Assembly: GCA_032622095.1 (NCBI GenBank)
Contig: CP136063.1
Span: 31,748,987-31,812,986 of the forward strand
DNA: 64,000 bases
Source: Siphonodentalium dalli
Lineage: Eukaryota; Mollusca; Scaphopoda; Gadilida; Siphonodentaliidae
Reading direction: 5' to 3'
Position 1 is the stretch's first letter. Each line of letters opens with the position of its first letter. Both the position numbers and the translations under genes were made by a program. Below, one piece after another: positions 48,851-60,418 of the stretch. The notes below the pieces were generated by a model, which ran no database searches, was not told the DNA's origin, and was given only the letters and a program-made list of their open reading frames with translations.

Positions 48851-49333
48851 TATTCAGTTCATATCTATTATTTTATTTTATCCTGTAGTGAAACCATATA
48901 CAGATTCCCGGCATTGGACAACAGCCAAAAGGTACATGTAGCAGTACGCAATTGCATCAAGTTGGAACAGTGAAGACCTCAACCTATGATACTCAACAGT
49001 CAAAATAATGGGACCGATGAATGCTGGACTCAACATAAAAAAACCTAGTACATGTACATGTATATTCATACAGCATACGGAAAGTTCAAAGATTTTGACA
49101 GCAGTTTGATTCCATAAGAGGATCCACATGTACTGTACCACCTCTGGGTGATGTATGCTGCATTAATGAAGTTTACAATGAAGTTAAAACTTCATGTTAT
49201 AATAGTTAGACTGTTAGTGTGTACTTCACTTCCATTTCGAATTGAAGATTGTCCCAATTGTACTTTTTTACAAGTTATTTAGTAATTTACATATTACATA
49301 TACAGGTACCGTACTCATTCTTATCACATTGCG
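48851..49333. other. Intergenic, no features
   Basis: Nothing recognised. Confidence 0.4.
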
Positions 49334-49591
49334 GATGAAGATGGATAACTCTAAAATCAAGTGGTAATAAAAACCACTTGATTTTAGAGTTATCCATCTT
49401 CATCGGCAATTTGTCTGTTTGACCACATGTTTTCTGGGTCACATCTCGAGAAATTAACAAACTTCATAAATCTATATCTGATTACTCTGCGCTTTTGTGA
49501 GGGGGTTCCTCAACTCGGAATCAAATATTTATACCCCCGACGCCAAATAAATAGTCATTTAGGAGCGTCTGATCGGATTGAGTACCTTTAA
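49334..49591. repeat. M1 MITE with hairpin, right terminus intact
   Basis: Contains an exact hairpin (gataactctaaaatcaagtgg and its complement around taataaaa), then the right arm ending gattgagtaccttTAA at 49588-49591. Confidence 0.7.
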
Positions 49592-50454
49592 AGATGCTCT
49601 ATCATTTATGATGGGTGCATGAAAAAGTGAAACACAATAGTCAACCGAAGACAAGTTCAAGTAAGGGTCAATCCACACCAGCCACGAGCGTACGATTTTT
49701 ACGTCCGTTTTCTGTCGTCCGTAGCAGCTTACTAAATTATCATAGCATTTGCGTTTAATTGAATTTAATTCTATTCCGGTACAATTCCGGGACAGGGGGC
49801 AAATTGTGTGCGAAGTGACTTCACAAGCCTGGAATACATGTAAATTGGGACCAAAAATTAACCAGATGATCCTGTTATTACGTCAAGCTCTTGCCAGGAA
49901 TTTCTCTTCTCATTTTATGATTTATCCTTGCACTGCAGTTATCAGCATGTTGCTAAAGTCCCCCACTATCTTTGTTATCGCGATGACGAATGCATGTGCC
50001 GCCTTCAATTAGAAGGAACTTCGTGCATAAAATATCCTATTTGACAGTGGCCTAATTATCCCGATTGTTGGCCACAAAGCGAGAAATCGACGAAACATAA
50101 AATCACTGCTGTGATCGAATCGTGGTCAGCAATTCTGTCGCTTGCAGTGTGAATATAAAAATCGCGTGCTTTGAACTGCTACGGATGACAGAAAATGGCC
50201 ATTATAATCATGCGCTCGCGTCCGGTGTGGATTGACCTTAAGAAAAATCCCTAGTTGTTTCAACACTACGTATACATGTACATTATGCAGTCAGGCCGTA
50301 ACCACATTACGGCATAAATCCATTATTTGGCATGCATCTCTCAGGATCTCTGTTCATTGTTCTATCCTACATAAACATAGGACCCTCTCAAATAAAACAT
50401 CGCTTTAGCTAGAGAGGCGCCATATTCGTTTTCGAAAACCTGAACCATTACAGT
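49592..50454. other. Intergenic, no features
   Basis: An 87-codon frame at 49749-50012 has no recognised domain. Confidence 0.4.
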
Positions 50455-52172
50455 AGATTTACAGTGTCAAATTGAATGGGAAATCTTTAAGCAATTACTA
50501 GTATAATTACAGGCTCTTTGAAATATTCGAAAATTGATATAATAAACTTTATTTATTCATTTCTAACGTAGCTGATCAGAGTATGATCAGACTAACAGTT
50601 TGTTTGGTATATTTCTCTGTAATCGAGGCCTGCTTTGGCGGAACAATATTATCCATTTAGCCGGACAGCTATATTCTCTTCCAAACGAATCGTCCGTGCC
50701 CTAATTAATCGACCCGCCTTATCGAGGTTGACAACTAGTATTTAGTACCGCAGTCCACAACAAATCGATCAACCGCAGTCATTTATACCATAGTTTGATA
50801 GTATATAGAGATACAATGCATGGATTTATCATTCAAGATGAATTGTTACAGCCCTAGTTGAGACTAGTATACAATATCTGCTGGTACAATTAAATGTAAA
50901 ATTCACATAAACAACCCATGAAGCGGACTAACCACAAACGCGGGTATTCGGTAATTCCAAATTTATGAACTATCATCATGATATCCCGGTATATCATGGT
51001 TAGGACTGTTTGTACAAAAGGGAGTTATTCTATGCATAATTTTGCTATATCATTGTACTCAGACTGTATTATGCAATGGAATATATCAGTACATGTACCG
51101 GTATACTGTGTGCACATTATATACATGTAGGCCTACTTTCATTTTAGTATCTGTCATAAAAGACTCATGTTGTTAAATTGGGCGAATTGGAAAAACATGT
51201 GTGAAAACAGAGAAAATACATGTACCTGTAGCCAGGCCCATCAGTACCAGACTACTAGTAAATGAAGTACTGAAAGTGTCACATCATTAATCGAGCCCAA
51301 TCTTAGACCTAATCGTCCTGTGCCGTATTTGTAGATAAGCTTAAATAGACGTACTTGATACTAGTACATGTACTGTAACAACAGAGACTTTCTATTTAAA
51401 TGGAGATAAAGTGTTTGCATGAGAATGTTCAATAGTTTTGTTTGTCGATATGTTTTTGAACTGCCAATATACTTTTAAGAAGAAAATGTGGGCGCTGTAA
51501 GACAGTACTGTTTGCAACAGCGGTGTTGTCGATTAATCAAAATACCGTAAATACTATGAGCCATTGCAGCAGTCGGCGGCATTGTAATTGAATGTGGTTG
51601 AACAGTCAAATACTGGTGGTCATTCTTGTTGCGGGGGTGGGGTCATTTAATAGGACAAATTTCAAAAATATAACGGTACTTTTTGTTAACAGCATCACTT
51701 TGGCAAGTCTTTGCCCGAACAGCATCATAGCAATTCAGCAGGACCCAACCACATCATAGCACATTAGCAAGACCACTTGAACAGGGGGTGTATTTACAGT
51801 GTCAAATCGAATGGGCATCTTTTAACAATAATTTTGAACAATTTCATAGAAGTGTTCGAAAATTGAGAACTGAATTTATATTTTTTATTATGAGGTTTCG
51901 ATTGAAAAATTTCTAACTTCGCTTATCAGGGTTAACAGACTACCAGTATGTTTGGTATATTTTTCTGTAATCGACTCCTGATGAGGTGGGGAAATATCAT
52001 CCATTGTCGGACAGCTATATTCTCTTTCCCAACAAAGTTCATAGAGCATACATGGAAAATTACAGCTATGCTTTAATTAATCAACTCGCCTTATAAAGGT
52101 TGACCACCGGGTATTACCGCAGTATTTAGGCGTGTTCATGCGATCAACCGCAGTCAGTTATACCGCCACAGA
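50455..52172. repeat. Pair of diverged direct repeats, about 350 bp, 1.34 kb apart
   Basis: 50455-50800 and 51793-52172 share tttacagtgtcaaat, gtttggtatatttctctgtaatcga, ggacagctatattctctt and gatcaaccgcagtca in the same order and direction. A decayed LTR pair or an old tandem duplication would both fit. No coding sequence was found between them. Confidence 0.55.
51666..51787. repeat. Single end of the TIR family seen in piggyBac
   Basis: ataacggtactttttgttaa to agcaagaccacttgaacag matches the right end of the nested element at 43773-44767. The partner end is not seen nearby. Confidence 0.6.
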
Positions 52173-52418
52173 CCGTGGTCCACCTCACATTTGCGGTTAC
52201 TAGTAGGCTGTATTTTTCATGCGATGTTTATATGAATTTTTTTTTTAAGTTGACATTGTAACCACACCAGAGAATTTTTTTTATTGTTTCAAAATGTCTA
52301 GATAGAATTCAGAATTTTTGTGGTAAAAAAACAATTAACTTGTTATCACAGTTAACAAATATTGCATGCTCTAATTAACTATCAGGTTTAACATGTTTAT
52401 AACTGGATACAGTTCATT

Positions 52419-53189
52419 TTAAAGGTACTCAATCCGGTTCGGTGATCCCCATATAATCAGATTCCAACAACAACAACATACATGTATTTAGAAATGCTGC
52501 TTCAGTTATCAGAATTGATTAATTGCCCTAAAATAATGCTAACCACTGTCAACTATAGTATAAAATTGCCCGACATGTGTTGTTTATCAACAAGTTGTTC
52601 TACAAAATTTGGCCTTATTATCAACAGAAAGCCTCTTGATTTTAAAGATATCCATCTTCATCTGAAATTTGGTCCGAGACCGTCGGCTCGTCGACTGTTT
52701 TCTGGGCCAATAATAAGTTCAAAAATTGATATCTAATAACTCCTCGACTCGAACCAAATATTTTAACCCCCCCCCCACAAGTCGATCCCGGGGTCAAATA
52801 TATTTGAAAGAGTCGAGGAACCCACCTACATGTATCAAAGCTCAGAGTTATTAGATATCGATTTTTGAAATCTTAATATTTTTCACAATCAAGACTTATT
52901 AGTGGCCCAGAAAAATTTCGTGAGCCGACGGTCTCAGACCAAATTGGGGATGAAGATGGATAACTCTAAAATCAAGTGTTTTTGTGTTGATAATAAGGCC
53001 AAACTTCATCGAACAACATGTTGATAAATATCATGTATCGGGCAATTTTATACTATACATGTAGTTGACAGTGGTTAGCATTATTTTTGGGCAATTAATC
53101 GATTCTGATAACTGAAGCAGCATTTCTAAAAATGTTGTTGTTGGAATCTGATTATATGGGGACCATCGAATCTGATTGAGCACCTTTAA
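52419..53189. mobile_element. M1-type palindrome, 771 bp, TTAA-flanked
   Basis: TTAA at 52419 and 53186. The terminal aggtactcaatccg motif leads into arms of about 340 bases that pair nearly throughout, including ataatcagattccaacaaca, gttatcagaatt, actgtcaactatagtataaa and ggtctgagaccgtcggctcg words. The centre holds a cccccccc run. The ORF inside it is an artefact. Confidence 0.85.
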
Positions 53190-53279
53190 TAGTTAGCTAT
53201 ATGAGTTAATACACATAATAGGCATTTAAACTTTGAAAATTGCAGGTTTTGCTCTAAGTTTACACATTCCCATCTTCAA

Positions 53280-54410
53280 GGGTCACAGAACCATTACCTC
53301 AATCATGTACATCATTACATGTACCTCAATCATATTTATGATGATTGAATGACAGTGCGTTAGTCCGAGTGTTCGTTACTAGTAGTCTGATGGGTTCAAT
53401 TGCCAAGAAGTTCAATAGTTTGAGGGTTCAATAGTCCAAAGGTTCAATGGTACCCGGGTTTAGTGTATCAATTACTGTCGTACAAAGTTATTTACTTGAG
53501 ACATTAACATGTATTGTCGATATACATGTACAGAATGTATGTTTTATCCAATTGATATTTTACGAATACATCTACTCACAAGCCCCTGGAAAAAAATACA
53601 ATAATACCAATATAGACTATATCAGTGACTGGTATAGCCTATATTGGTGTTTTTCAGTTTTTCCCCAGGGGCCTGTGCATGTAGATGTACTGATATATGC
53701 TTCGGGGAAGATATTGTGTGTATAATTGGGTGTCTACTATGTTACCTACATGTAACTGTTGCTATAAACTGGGCATGAAGATTACAACTTGGGAGACTAT
53801 TATTATTGCGGCCTCTCATTGAAAATGGGGGCCTCTTGGACCGTCTTGGTACATTTACCTGTACTGGTACATGTGTATATTCCTTCATTGCAATTTGGAT
53901 GAAAACAAAAAATCAGTAAGTCGATACAATTGGAACAATTTGAATGACATTTACTAGTAAGCAGAAAAATTACTTGGGCCAATTCCTGAGGTCACATAAC
54001 CATTAACTCAATCGTGTACAGTACGTTAGTCAGAGTGTTCATTACTAGTAGTTCGATGGGTTCGATTGTCAAGAAGTTCAATATTTTGAGGGTTCAAATG
54101 GTCCAAGGTTCAATTGATGGTACTCGGGTTTGAAAGATTCGATTGTGTTTTACAACACATTAATTTAGTCAGTTATATATATGTATGGTAATAGTATTAC
54201 CCTCATACAAAATAAATTACTCGAGACATAACATGTATTGCCAATAAAAATGTACACAAATTAATGCAATATTTATGCAATTGATAGTTTACGCATACAT
54301 GTACTGATGCTTTGGGGAAGATATTTTGTGTGTAAATGGGTGTCTATAATTATACCTGACCTGACTGCCTCGCTATAAACTGGGCATGAAGATTACAAAT
54401 TTTGAGACAA
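53280..54410. repeat. Diverged tandem duplication, about 420-bp units
   Basis: About 53280-53800 and 53997-54410 share cgttagtccgagtgttc, gaagttcaata..ttgagggttcaa, acatgtattg, gcttcggggaagatattgtg and ataaactgggcatgaagatt in order. The first copy carries the hairpin at 53577-53685, absent from the second. Confidence 0.75.
53577..53685. repeat. Hairpin MITE with empty site in neighbouring copy
   Basis: cacaagcccctgg at the left and ccaggggcctgtg at the right, with arms of about 45 bases including accaatatag / ctatattggt. The second tandem copy lacks it, so its limits are visible. Confidence 0.75.
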
Positions 54411-56254
54411 TGTACACTCTATAATAAACAAACACCCAGGTTATCAGACTCTTGGTCTAATGCACAGTACTCATGATTTCCACTTGGATCTCACATATTT
54501 AAAGATAAAAAATTTGTTAGGTGAATCAGATACATGTACATGTACAGGTACATGTATTTGTAAATGAAGTAAATTGTAAACATTGATGCACAATTTTCAG
54601 GCGGTACGCATGATTCATACCCCTCTGCTAATGTGGTAGTCGGGATTCATTTGCGCAGTTTAACCGTTATTCCGGTATTCAGGATTCAACAAAAAGGCCG
54701 GTTTGCAGCTTTTCTAGCACAAAATTAATTTTGTTTTACTATTTTCCAGCCCAAATGACATTTATGATGTAATTCAGTCTATTATCTATTTGTATGTAGA
54801 AGTTATAGATACAACTTCAGCAAATAGTAGTACTTGTATATGAAAACTATATTATTAGTGTAATATTAGTTTTCATTCAATATTTTCTTACTTGTAACTG
54901 GTACGCATGATTAAACCTTTTACATTAACTGGTATTGGGGGGGGCGGGCGGTGACACCTTCCATACTGGTCTATTCAATTGTGATTGGCCTTTATGAGGT
55001 TGTTACGCCCCTACCACCCATGAGTACTGAATACCAGTTAACACTTTTCTCACATTTGCTGATATAGTATCCAAAACATCAACTTATCAAGAGGTATTAG
55101 GCTGAATTAGATAAAAAATATATATCACTTGGGTCTGTTTAGGCTGGAAAATACTCAAAATTTGTATAATTTTCTGCTATTATATCTGCATACTAGCCTT
55201 TTTGCTGAATCCTGAATGCCGGTTATATTGCCGTGTGAAATCCTAGTACCAGATAACATTGGGTATGTATATAGCATACCACCTGAACATGGCCTGAATG
55301 TCGCATGCCAAAGCGGGTGGGGTGTGTGTGTGTGTGTGACACCCTCCTTGATCATAGTCTGTAATCTACAGGGTATGTTAACTGTTTCGAGTTGGTGCAA
55401 TTAATGTGATTGTTTAATCTCTACCATCTGAATACTATTTATAGCATATATTGCTATCTGATCAATTGCTACTGATATAAAAAGGATAAAGATGATGTGT
55501 CTCTTTCCCAAATATTCTGTTTACATGTACATTTGGGGGTTTATTGGTCAGATAATAACAGACAACACGTCCTTCTAACACCAAGAAATAATAATAATAA
55601 TATATAGTATTTGTATAGCGCCTCATCCCTGGTGTAGCTCGAATAATGTGTTCTTATGAACCAGGACAAAATATGGCTATTTCTGGAGCATTACAGCATA
55701 CTATTACAAATATATATTTTTAAGCAGTAAGATATTGACAGGAAAGTTGAGGAAACATGTCCTTAGACTAAGAAATAATGATTTTCTGGTATACATACGG
55801 TATGTATTTCACATCAGAGCTCATGTGTATACTCACATTAGTTTATGTCATTCAAAGGGAGAAAGTTTGAATGAGACAAAACTACCTCACTTTAGATGTA
55901 GTTGCAAGGTACATGTATACTGGTAAATGCCATTGGAACTGAAATAATGATTTTTGTGTCCACCGGTATGTCACGTACCGGTATACATTGCAACAACATG
56001 TACATGTAACTTGCCTAACATACCATATACATGTATGAAGAGGGAATTTGCAAGTGTGTTTTAATCAAACTGTTAACCCAACTCTTGACAGTAAGTTTTA
56101 ACCCATGCAGTTTAATGAGTTTATATATTTATGTATTACATGTGTTGCTATACATGTATTTTATCTTTAGTTAGTTTGTTGATCTTGAATAAACTTGTAT
56201 TGCTCCACAATCAGTTTCTCTACTGCATTGCCATCCTCATCATTTCACTCTGGT
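54411..56254. other. Intergenic with simple repeats
   Basis: Contains acatgtacatgta tracts, a GT run at 55320-55338 and an ATA run at 55588-55605 followed by tatttgtatagcgcc, a 3' tail motif common in invertebrate retroelements. No coding homology. Confidence 0.45.
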
Positions 56255-57245
56255 ATCCCCACCCAGGTGAACCTTGGTGTTATTCACCCATGTGTTCCTT
56301 GGTGTTTCCTACCCATGTGTATCTTGGTGTTTCCCACCCAGTTGTACCTTGGTGTTTTCCTACCCAGGTATACCTTGGTGTTTCCTTACTTGTGTGTACC
56401 TTGGGGTTTCTAACCCAGGTGCATCTCAATGTTTCCACCCAGGTGTACCTTGGTGTTTTCGACCCAGGTGTTTCCCCAGGTGTGTCTACCAGGGTATATC
56501 CCAGGTGTTCTTAAGCAGACTCAACTCAATGATTTACCCTGGTGTACCCCAGTATTTTTACCCAGGTTTAACTCAAGTGCAACCACTCTGACAAACCCTG
56601 GTGTTCCAACACCAGGATATAACAGGGTGGTATACCTGGGATACATCTGGGTAAAACTGATGGGGTACACCAGTGTAAAATATAAGCGAGTGGTACCTGC
56701 TTAAAATACCCGAGGTATTCCCCCTGGTGGAAACACCCGGGGGAAACCCGGGGAAAACACCAAGGTATACCTGGGTGGAAACACTGGGAAATCCACCTGG
56801 GTAAGAAAACACCAAGGTACACCGGGGTAAGAAAACACCAAGGTACACCTGGGTTGGAAACATCAAGATACACCTGGGTAAGAAACACCTGGGTGGGAAA
56901 CACCCAGGTAGGAAACACCAGGGTACACCTGTGTGAATAACACCAAGGTACACCTGGGTGGGAAACACCCATGTAGGAACACCAGGGTACACCTAGGGGA
57001 ATAACACCAAGTTACACCTGGGTGGGAAACACCCAGGTAGGAAGCACCAGGGTACACCTGGGTGTGGTCACCTGTGTAATTACACCCAGGTTTATCCACA
57101 CCAGGGTTTTATCCAGTTTCAGCTGGGTTAATCATGGTAAAACCCAGGTTTCAGGGAGTCTTGATGGTTGGTGGATGCGTTGGTAGATATATACCCGGGT
57201 TTTGGCCCAAAAAACCAGGGTGGATTTACCCGGGTAAATTTTTAT
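56255..57245. repeat. Inverted minisatellite array, about 1 kb
   Basis: Units of 21-24 bases read cccaggtgtaccttggtgtt up to about 56620, then in reverse orientation (aacaccaaggtacacctggg) from about 56740 to 57130. The array ends in acccgggtaaatttttatat, the mirror of the start at 36450. Open frames on both strands across it (VYLGVSHPG-type repeats) are artefacts. Confidence 0.85.
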
Positions 57246-57253
57246 ATGGGGAG

Positions 57254-57535
57254 TGTGACGTGTGTCCAATAGCTTTCAGTCATACTGGTCAGCACACAAG
57301 ATAATTCACATTCGATCGCCCATACGAGTGTTGCGTGTACCAGGAGGCATTTAGTGAGTCCGGTTCCCTGCCTTAGTACTCGAGAACATACATAGGTGAT
57401 ATAACGTAAGATTGTTCTCAGTCAGTCCGGCAATCTGACAATCCGCACAGCTTATCGCCCTTACAGGTGCGACATTTGTCAGAAGAAGGGCGATTTTTAC
57501 TTCAAAAGTGGTCAGTTACTTCAAAAGCTGGCGTA
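57254..57535 (+). pseudogene. Degenerate C2H2 fingers upstream of right ZF gene
   Basis: 57254-57378 reads CDVCPIAFSHTGQHTR, a stop, then DRPYECCVYQEAFSESGSLP. About 57414-57535 reads SQSGNLTIRTAYRPYRCDIC and QKKGDFYFKSGQLLQKL. Finger spacing is recognisable but ligands are missing and stops interrupt it. It is probably the remains of an older neighbouring array invaded by the minisatellite. Confidence 0.65.
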
Positions 57536-57769
57536 ACAGGGGGGTGGTGTCGGACCTGCAGCGATCAGCCACGGATATGCTCGCGGATGTTGTGGAGCGG
57601 ACAATTCATCACTCGAGACCAAAACATTATGAAGCAATTTTATATCGCGGAAATGGCCACGAATAAACATAGGCTTACTGCCAGATCCCTTTGTCTCTTA
57701 TGCCTGTTTGTGTATGTTATATTTGTATTTATGTGCCTACTTGAGAAATAAAATATTGTTTACACTAAT

Positions 57770-57880
57770 ACCAACGAAGTGTCCATCTGTAACATAGACT
57801 ATGTAACTTACATTGCTCTATTCCGACCTCCGCTGTTTAAAACCACTTTTTGAAATGCCCTTTTCGGTGTTTACTTATTT
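57770..57880 (-). repeat. ZF-associated repeat P, copy 3
   Basis: Reverse complement of the core of copy 1 (ctatctgtaacatagactat; ccacttttgaaat; ccttttcggtg). It lies 135 bases before the right zinc-finger start, the same relative place and direction as copy 1 on the left gene. The next 100 bases (tatgacgcgtgtgttcagta, gcgtttctttggacacgag) also match the left gene's 5' flank. Confidence 0.7.
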
Positions 57881-58303
57881 TTATTGTATATGACGCGTGT
57901 GTTCAGTACAGGGGCGTTTCTTTGGACACGAGTTTAAACTGCATCGTCTTTCTGATAAATTTAACTCTTGCATGAAATGTTCTGTTATATTTAGTCAGGC
58001 ATTCCGTTTTGACTATGTACGGAGTGATTGAGCCATCAACAATGGAGACTGGTCCGGAGAATACGTCTGAAACACATTTAATGGAATCGTTTAGCGGGTT
58101 GTACAATGGTACGAAGCAAATGGATGTTCCTTCCTATCAGTGCGATCTATGCTGGAAATCATACACCACATCTGCAGATGTGCTGTTACATACGAGAATT
58201 CACGCTAGAGATCGCCCACATGAATGTGATATGTGCAAGAAATCATTTACTGACTCGAGTCACCTGACGAAACATAAGAAGAATCACAGGGGGGGGTCGC
58301 AGT

Positions 58304-58743
58304 TATGAATGTCATGTGTGCGATAAATCATTCACTCGGCTGTTTAGCCTGACGACCCATAAGAAGATCCATACCGGAGATCGCCCGTATCAATGTGATG
58401 TGTGCGAGAAATCATTTACTGAGTCGAGTTACCTGACGAGACATAAGAGGATCCATACCGGAGATCGCCCGTATCAATGTGATGTGTGCGAGAAATCATT
58501 TACTGAGTCGAGTCACCTGATGAGACATAAGATTATTCATACCGGAGATCGCCCGTATCAGTGTGATGTGTGCGAGAAATCATTTACTCTGTCGAGTCAC
58601 CTGACGAGACATAAGAGGATCCATACCGGAGATCGTCCGTATCAGTGTGATGTGTGCGATAAATCATTTGCTGTGTTGGGTAACCTGACTTCACATAAGA
58701 TGACCCACGCGGGTATTCGCCCGTATCAATGTGATGTGTGTTA
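58304..58743 (+). CDS. Open five-finger block of right ZF gene
   Basis: Fingers with helices RLFSLTT, ESSYLTR, ESSHLMR, LSSHLTR and VLGNLTS, linkers TGDRPYQ. It ends at a TAG where the duplicate block 504 bases on has a sense codon (gtgttag versus gtgtgag). Confidence 0.75.
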
Positions 58744-58903
58744 GAAAGCATTTACTCACTCGGGTCATTTGGTTTCACATATGAGGATCCACACTGGGGA
58801 TCGCCCATATCAATGCGATTTGTGCGAGAAATGATATACTCGGCTGTTTAGCCTGACGACCCATAAGAAGATCCATACCGGAGATCGTCCGTATCAATGT
58901 GAT

Positions 58904-59813
58904 GTGTGTGATACATCATTTACTCAGTCGGGTGACCTGACGAAACATAAGAGGATCCACACGGGGGATCGCCCGTATCAATGTGATGTGTGCGAGAAAT
59001 CATTTACTCGCTCGAATAACCTGACTGAACACAAGAGGATCCATACCGGGGATTGCCCGTATCAATGCGATGTGTGCGAGAAATCATTTACTCGGTCGAG
59101 TCACCTGACGAGACATAAGAGGATCCATACCGGAGATCGTCCGTATCAGTGTGATGTGTGCGATAAATCATTTGCTGTGTTGGGTAACCTGACTTCACAT
59201 AAGATGACCCACGCGGGTATTCGCCCGTATCAATGTGATGTGTGTGAGAAAGCATTTACTCACTCGGGTCATTTGGTTTCACATATGAGGATCCACACTG
59301 GGGATCGCCCGTATCAGTGCGAGAAATCATATACTCGGCTGTTTAGCCTGACGACCCATAAGAAGATCCATACCGGAGATCGTCCGTATCAATGTGATGT
59401 GTGTGATACATCATTTACTCAGTCGGGTGACCTGACGAAACATAAGAGGATCCACACGGGGGATCGCCCGTATCAATGTGATGTGTGCGAGAAATCATTT
59501 ACTCGCTCGAATAACCTGACTGAACACAAGAGGATCCATACCGGGGATTGCCCGTATCAATGCGATGTGTGCGAGAAATCATTTACTTATTCGAGTGGCA
59601 TAATGGTACATAAGAGGATTCACATGGGGGATCGCCCGTATCAATGTGATGTGTGCGATAAATCATTTACTCAGTCGGGTCACATGACGAGACATCAGAG
59701 GATTCACACGGAGGATCGCCCATATAAATGTGATATGTGCGATAAATCATTTACTGGCTCGAGTAACCTGACGGAACACAAGAGGATCCATACTGGGGAT
59801 CGCCCGTATTAAT
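58904..59813 (+). CDS. Open eleven-finger block of right ZF gene
   Basis: About 302 codons. Helices include [35 protein letters not shown], then a defective finger, then QSGDLTK and RSNNLTE again, YSSGIMV, QSGHMTR and GSSNLTE. The repeated order reflects a segmental duplication within the array. It ends RPY-stop. Confidence 0.75.
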
Positions 59814-60418
59814 GCGATGTGTGCGAGAAATCATTTAATGGATCGAGTCACCTGACGAGACATAAGATGACTCACACGGAGGATCGCTCGTATCAATGTG
59901 ATTTGTGCGAGAAATCATTTTCTCAGTTGTGTGGCCTGACGAGACATAGGAGGATTCACACACACACAGGATCGCCCATATCAGTGTGATGTGTGCGATA
60001 GATCATATACTGAATCGAGTAACTTGGCCAAACATAAGAGGATTCACACACACATAGCAGTGTGATGTGTGCGATAAATGATATACTGAGTCGAGTAACT
60101 TGGCCAAACATAAGATGATCCACACTGGAGATCGCCCGTAGCAATGTGATTTGTGCGATCAATCATTCACTCAGTCGAGTCACCTGACGAAATATAAGAG
60201 AACGCATACTGCATGGGGATCGCCTGTATGAATGTGATGTGTACGATAAATCATTTACTCACTCAAGTCACCTGACTACACACAAGAGGATCAACACGGG
60301 GTATCGCTCGTATCAATGTGATATGTACGAGAAATCATTCACAGAAATCATTTCTCTGACGAGACATATGGTTATCCACACATGAGATCAGCCGTATCAA
60401 TGTGATATGTGCCAGTAA

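Larger units (their letters stand above)
58015..60418 (+). pseudogene. C2H2 poly-zinc-finger gene, right copy (frameshifted)
   Basis: Starts ATG at 58015 (MYGVIEPSTMETGPENTSE), with a short acidic leader and then about 28 fingers in 84-base units. The first two fingers (58120-58290) end at a run of eight G, after which the frame shifts. 58304-58743 is open for five fingers and stops at TAG. 58904-59813 is open for about eleven fingers, one of which lacks its first Cys pair (YQCEKSY). A TAA at 59811 is followed by degenerate units to the TAA at 60416, in the same context as the left gene's stop. A DNA-binding regulator is the expected role of the intact family. This copy looks inactive unless the homopolymer and stop changes are errors. 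Confidence 0.8.

Noticed and set aside
52482-52736. 84-codon frame
   Set aside because: It is contained in one arm of the 771-bp palindrome.
56131-57099. Several overlapping 70-140 codon frames with GVPWCF / YLGVSHPG repeats on both strands
   Set aside because: These are translations of the inverted minisatellite in multiple frames, with no domain.
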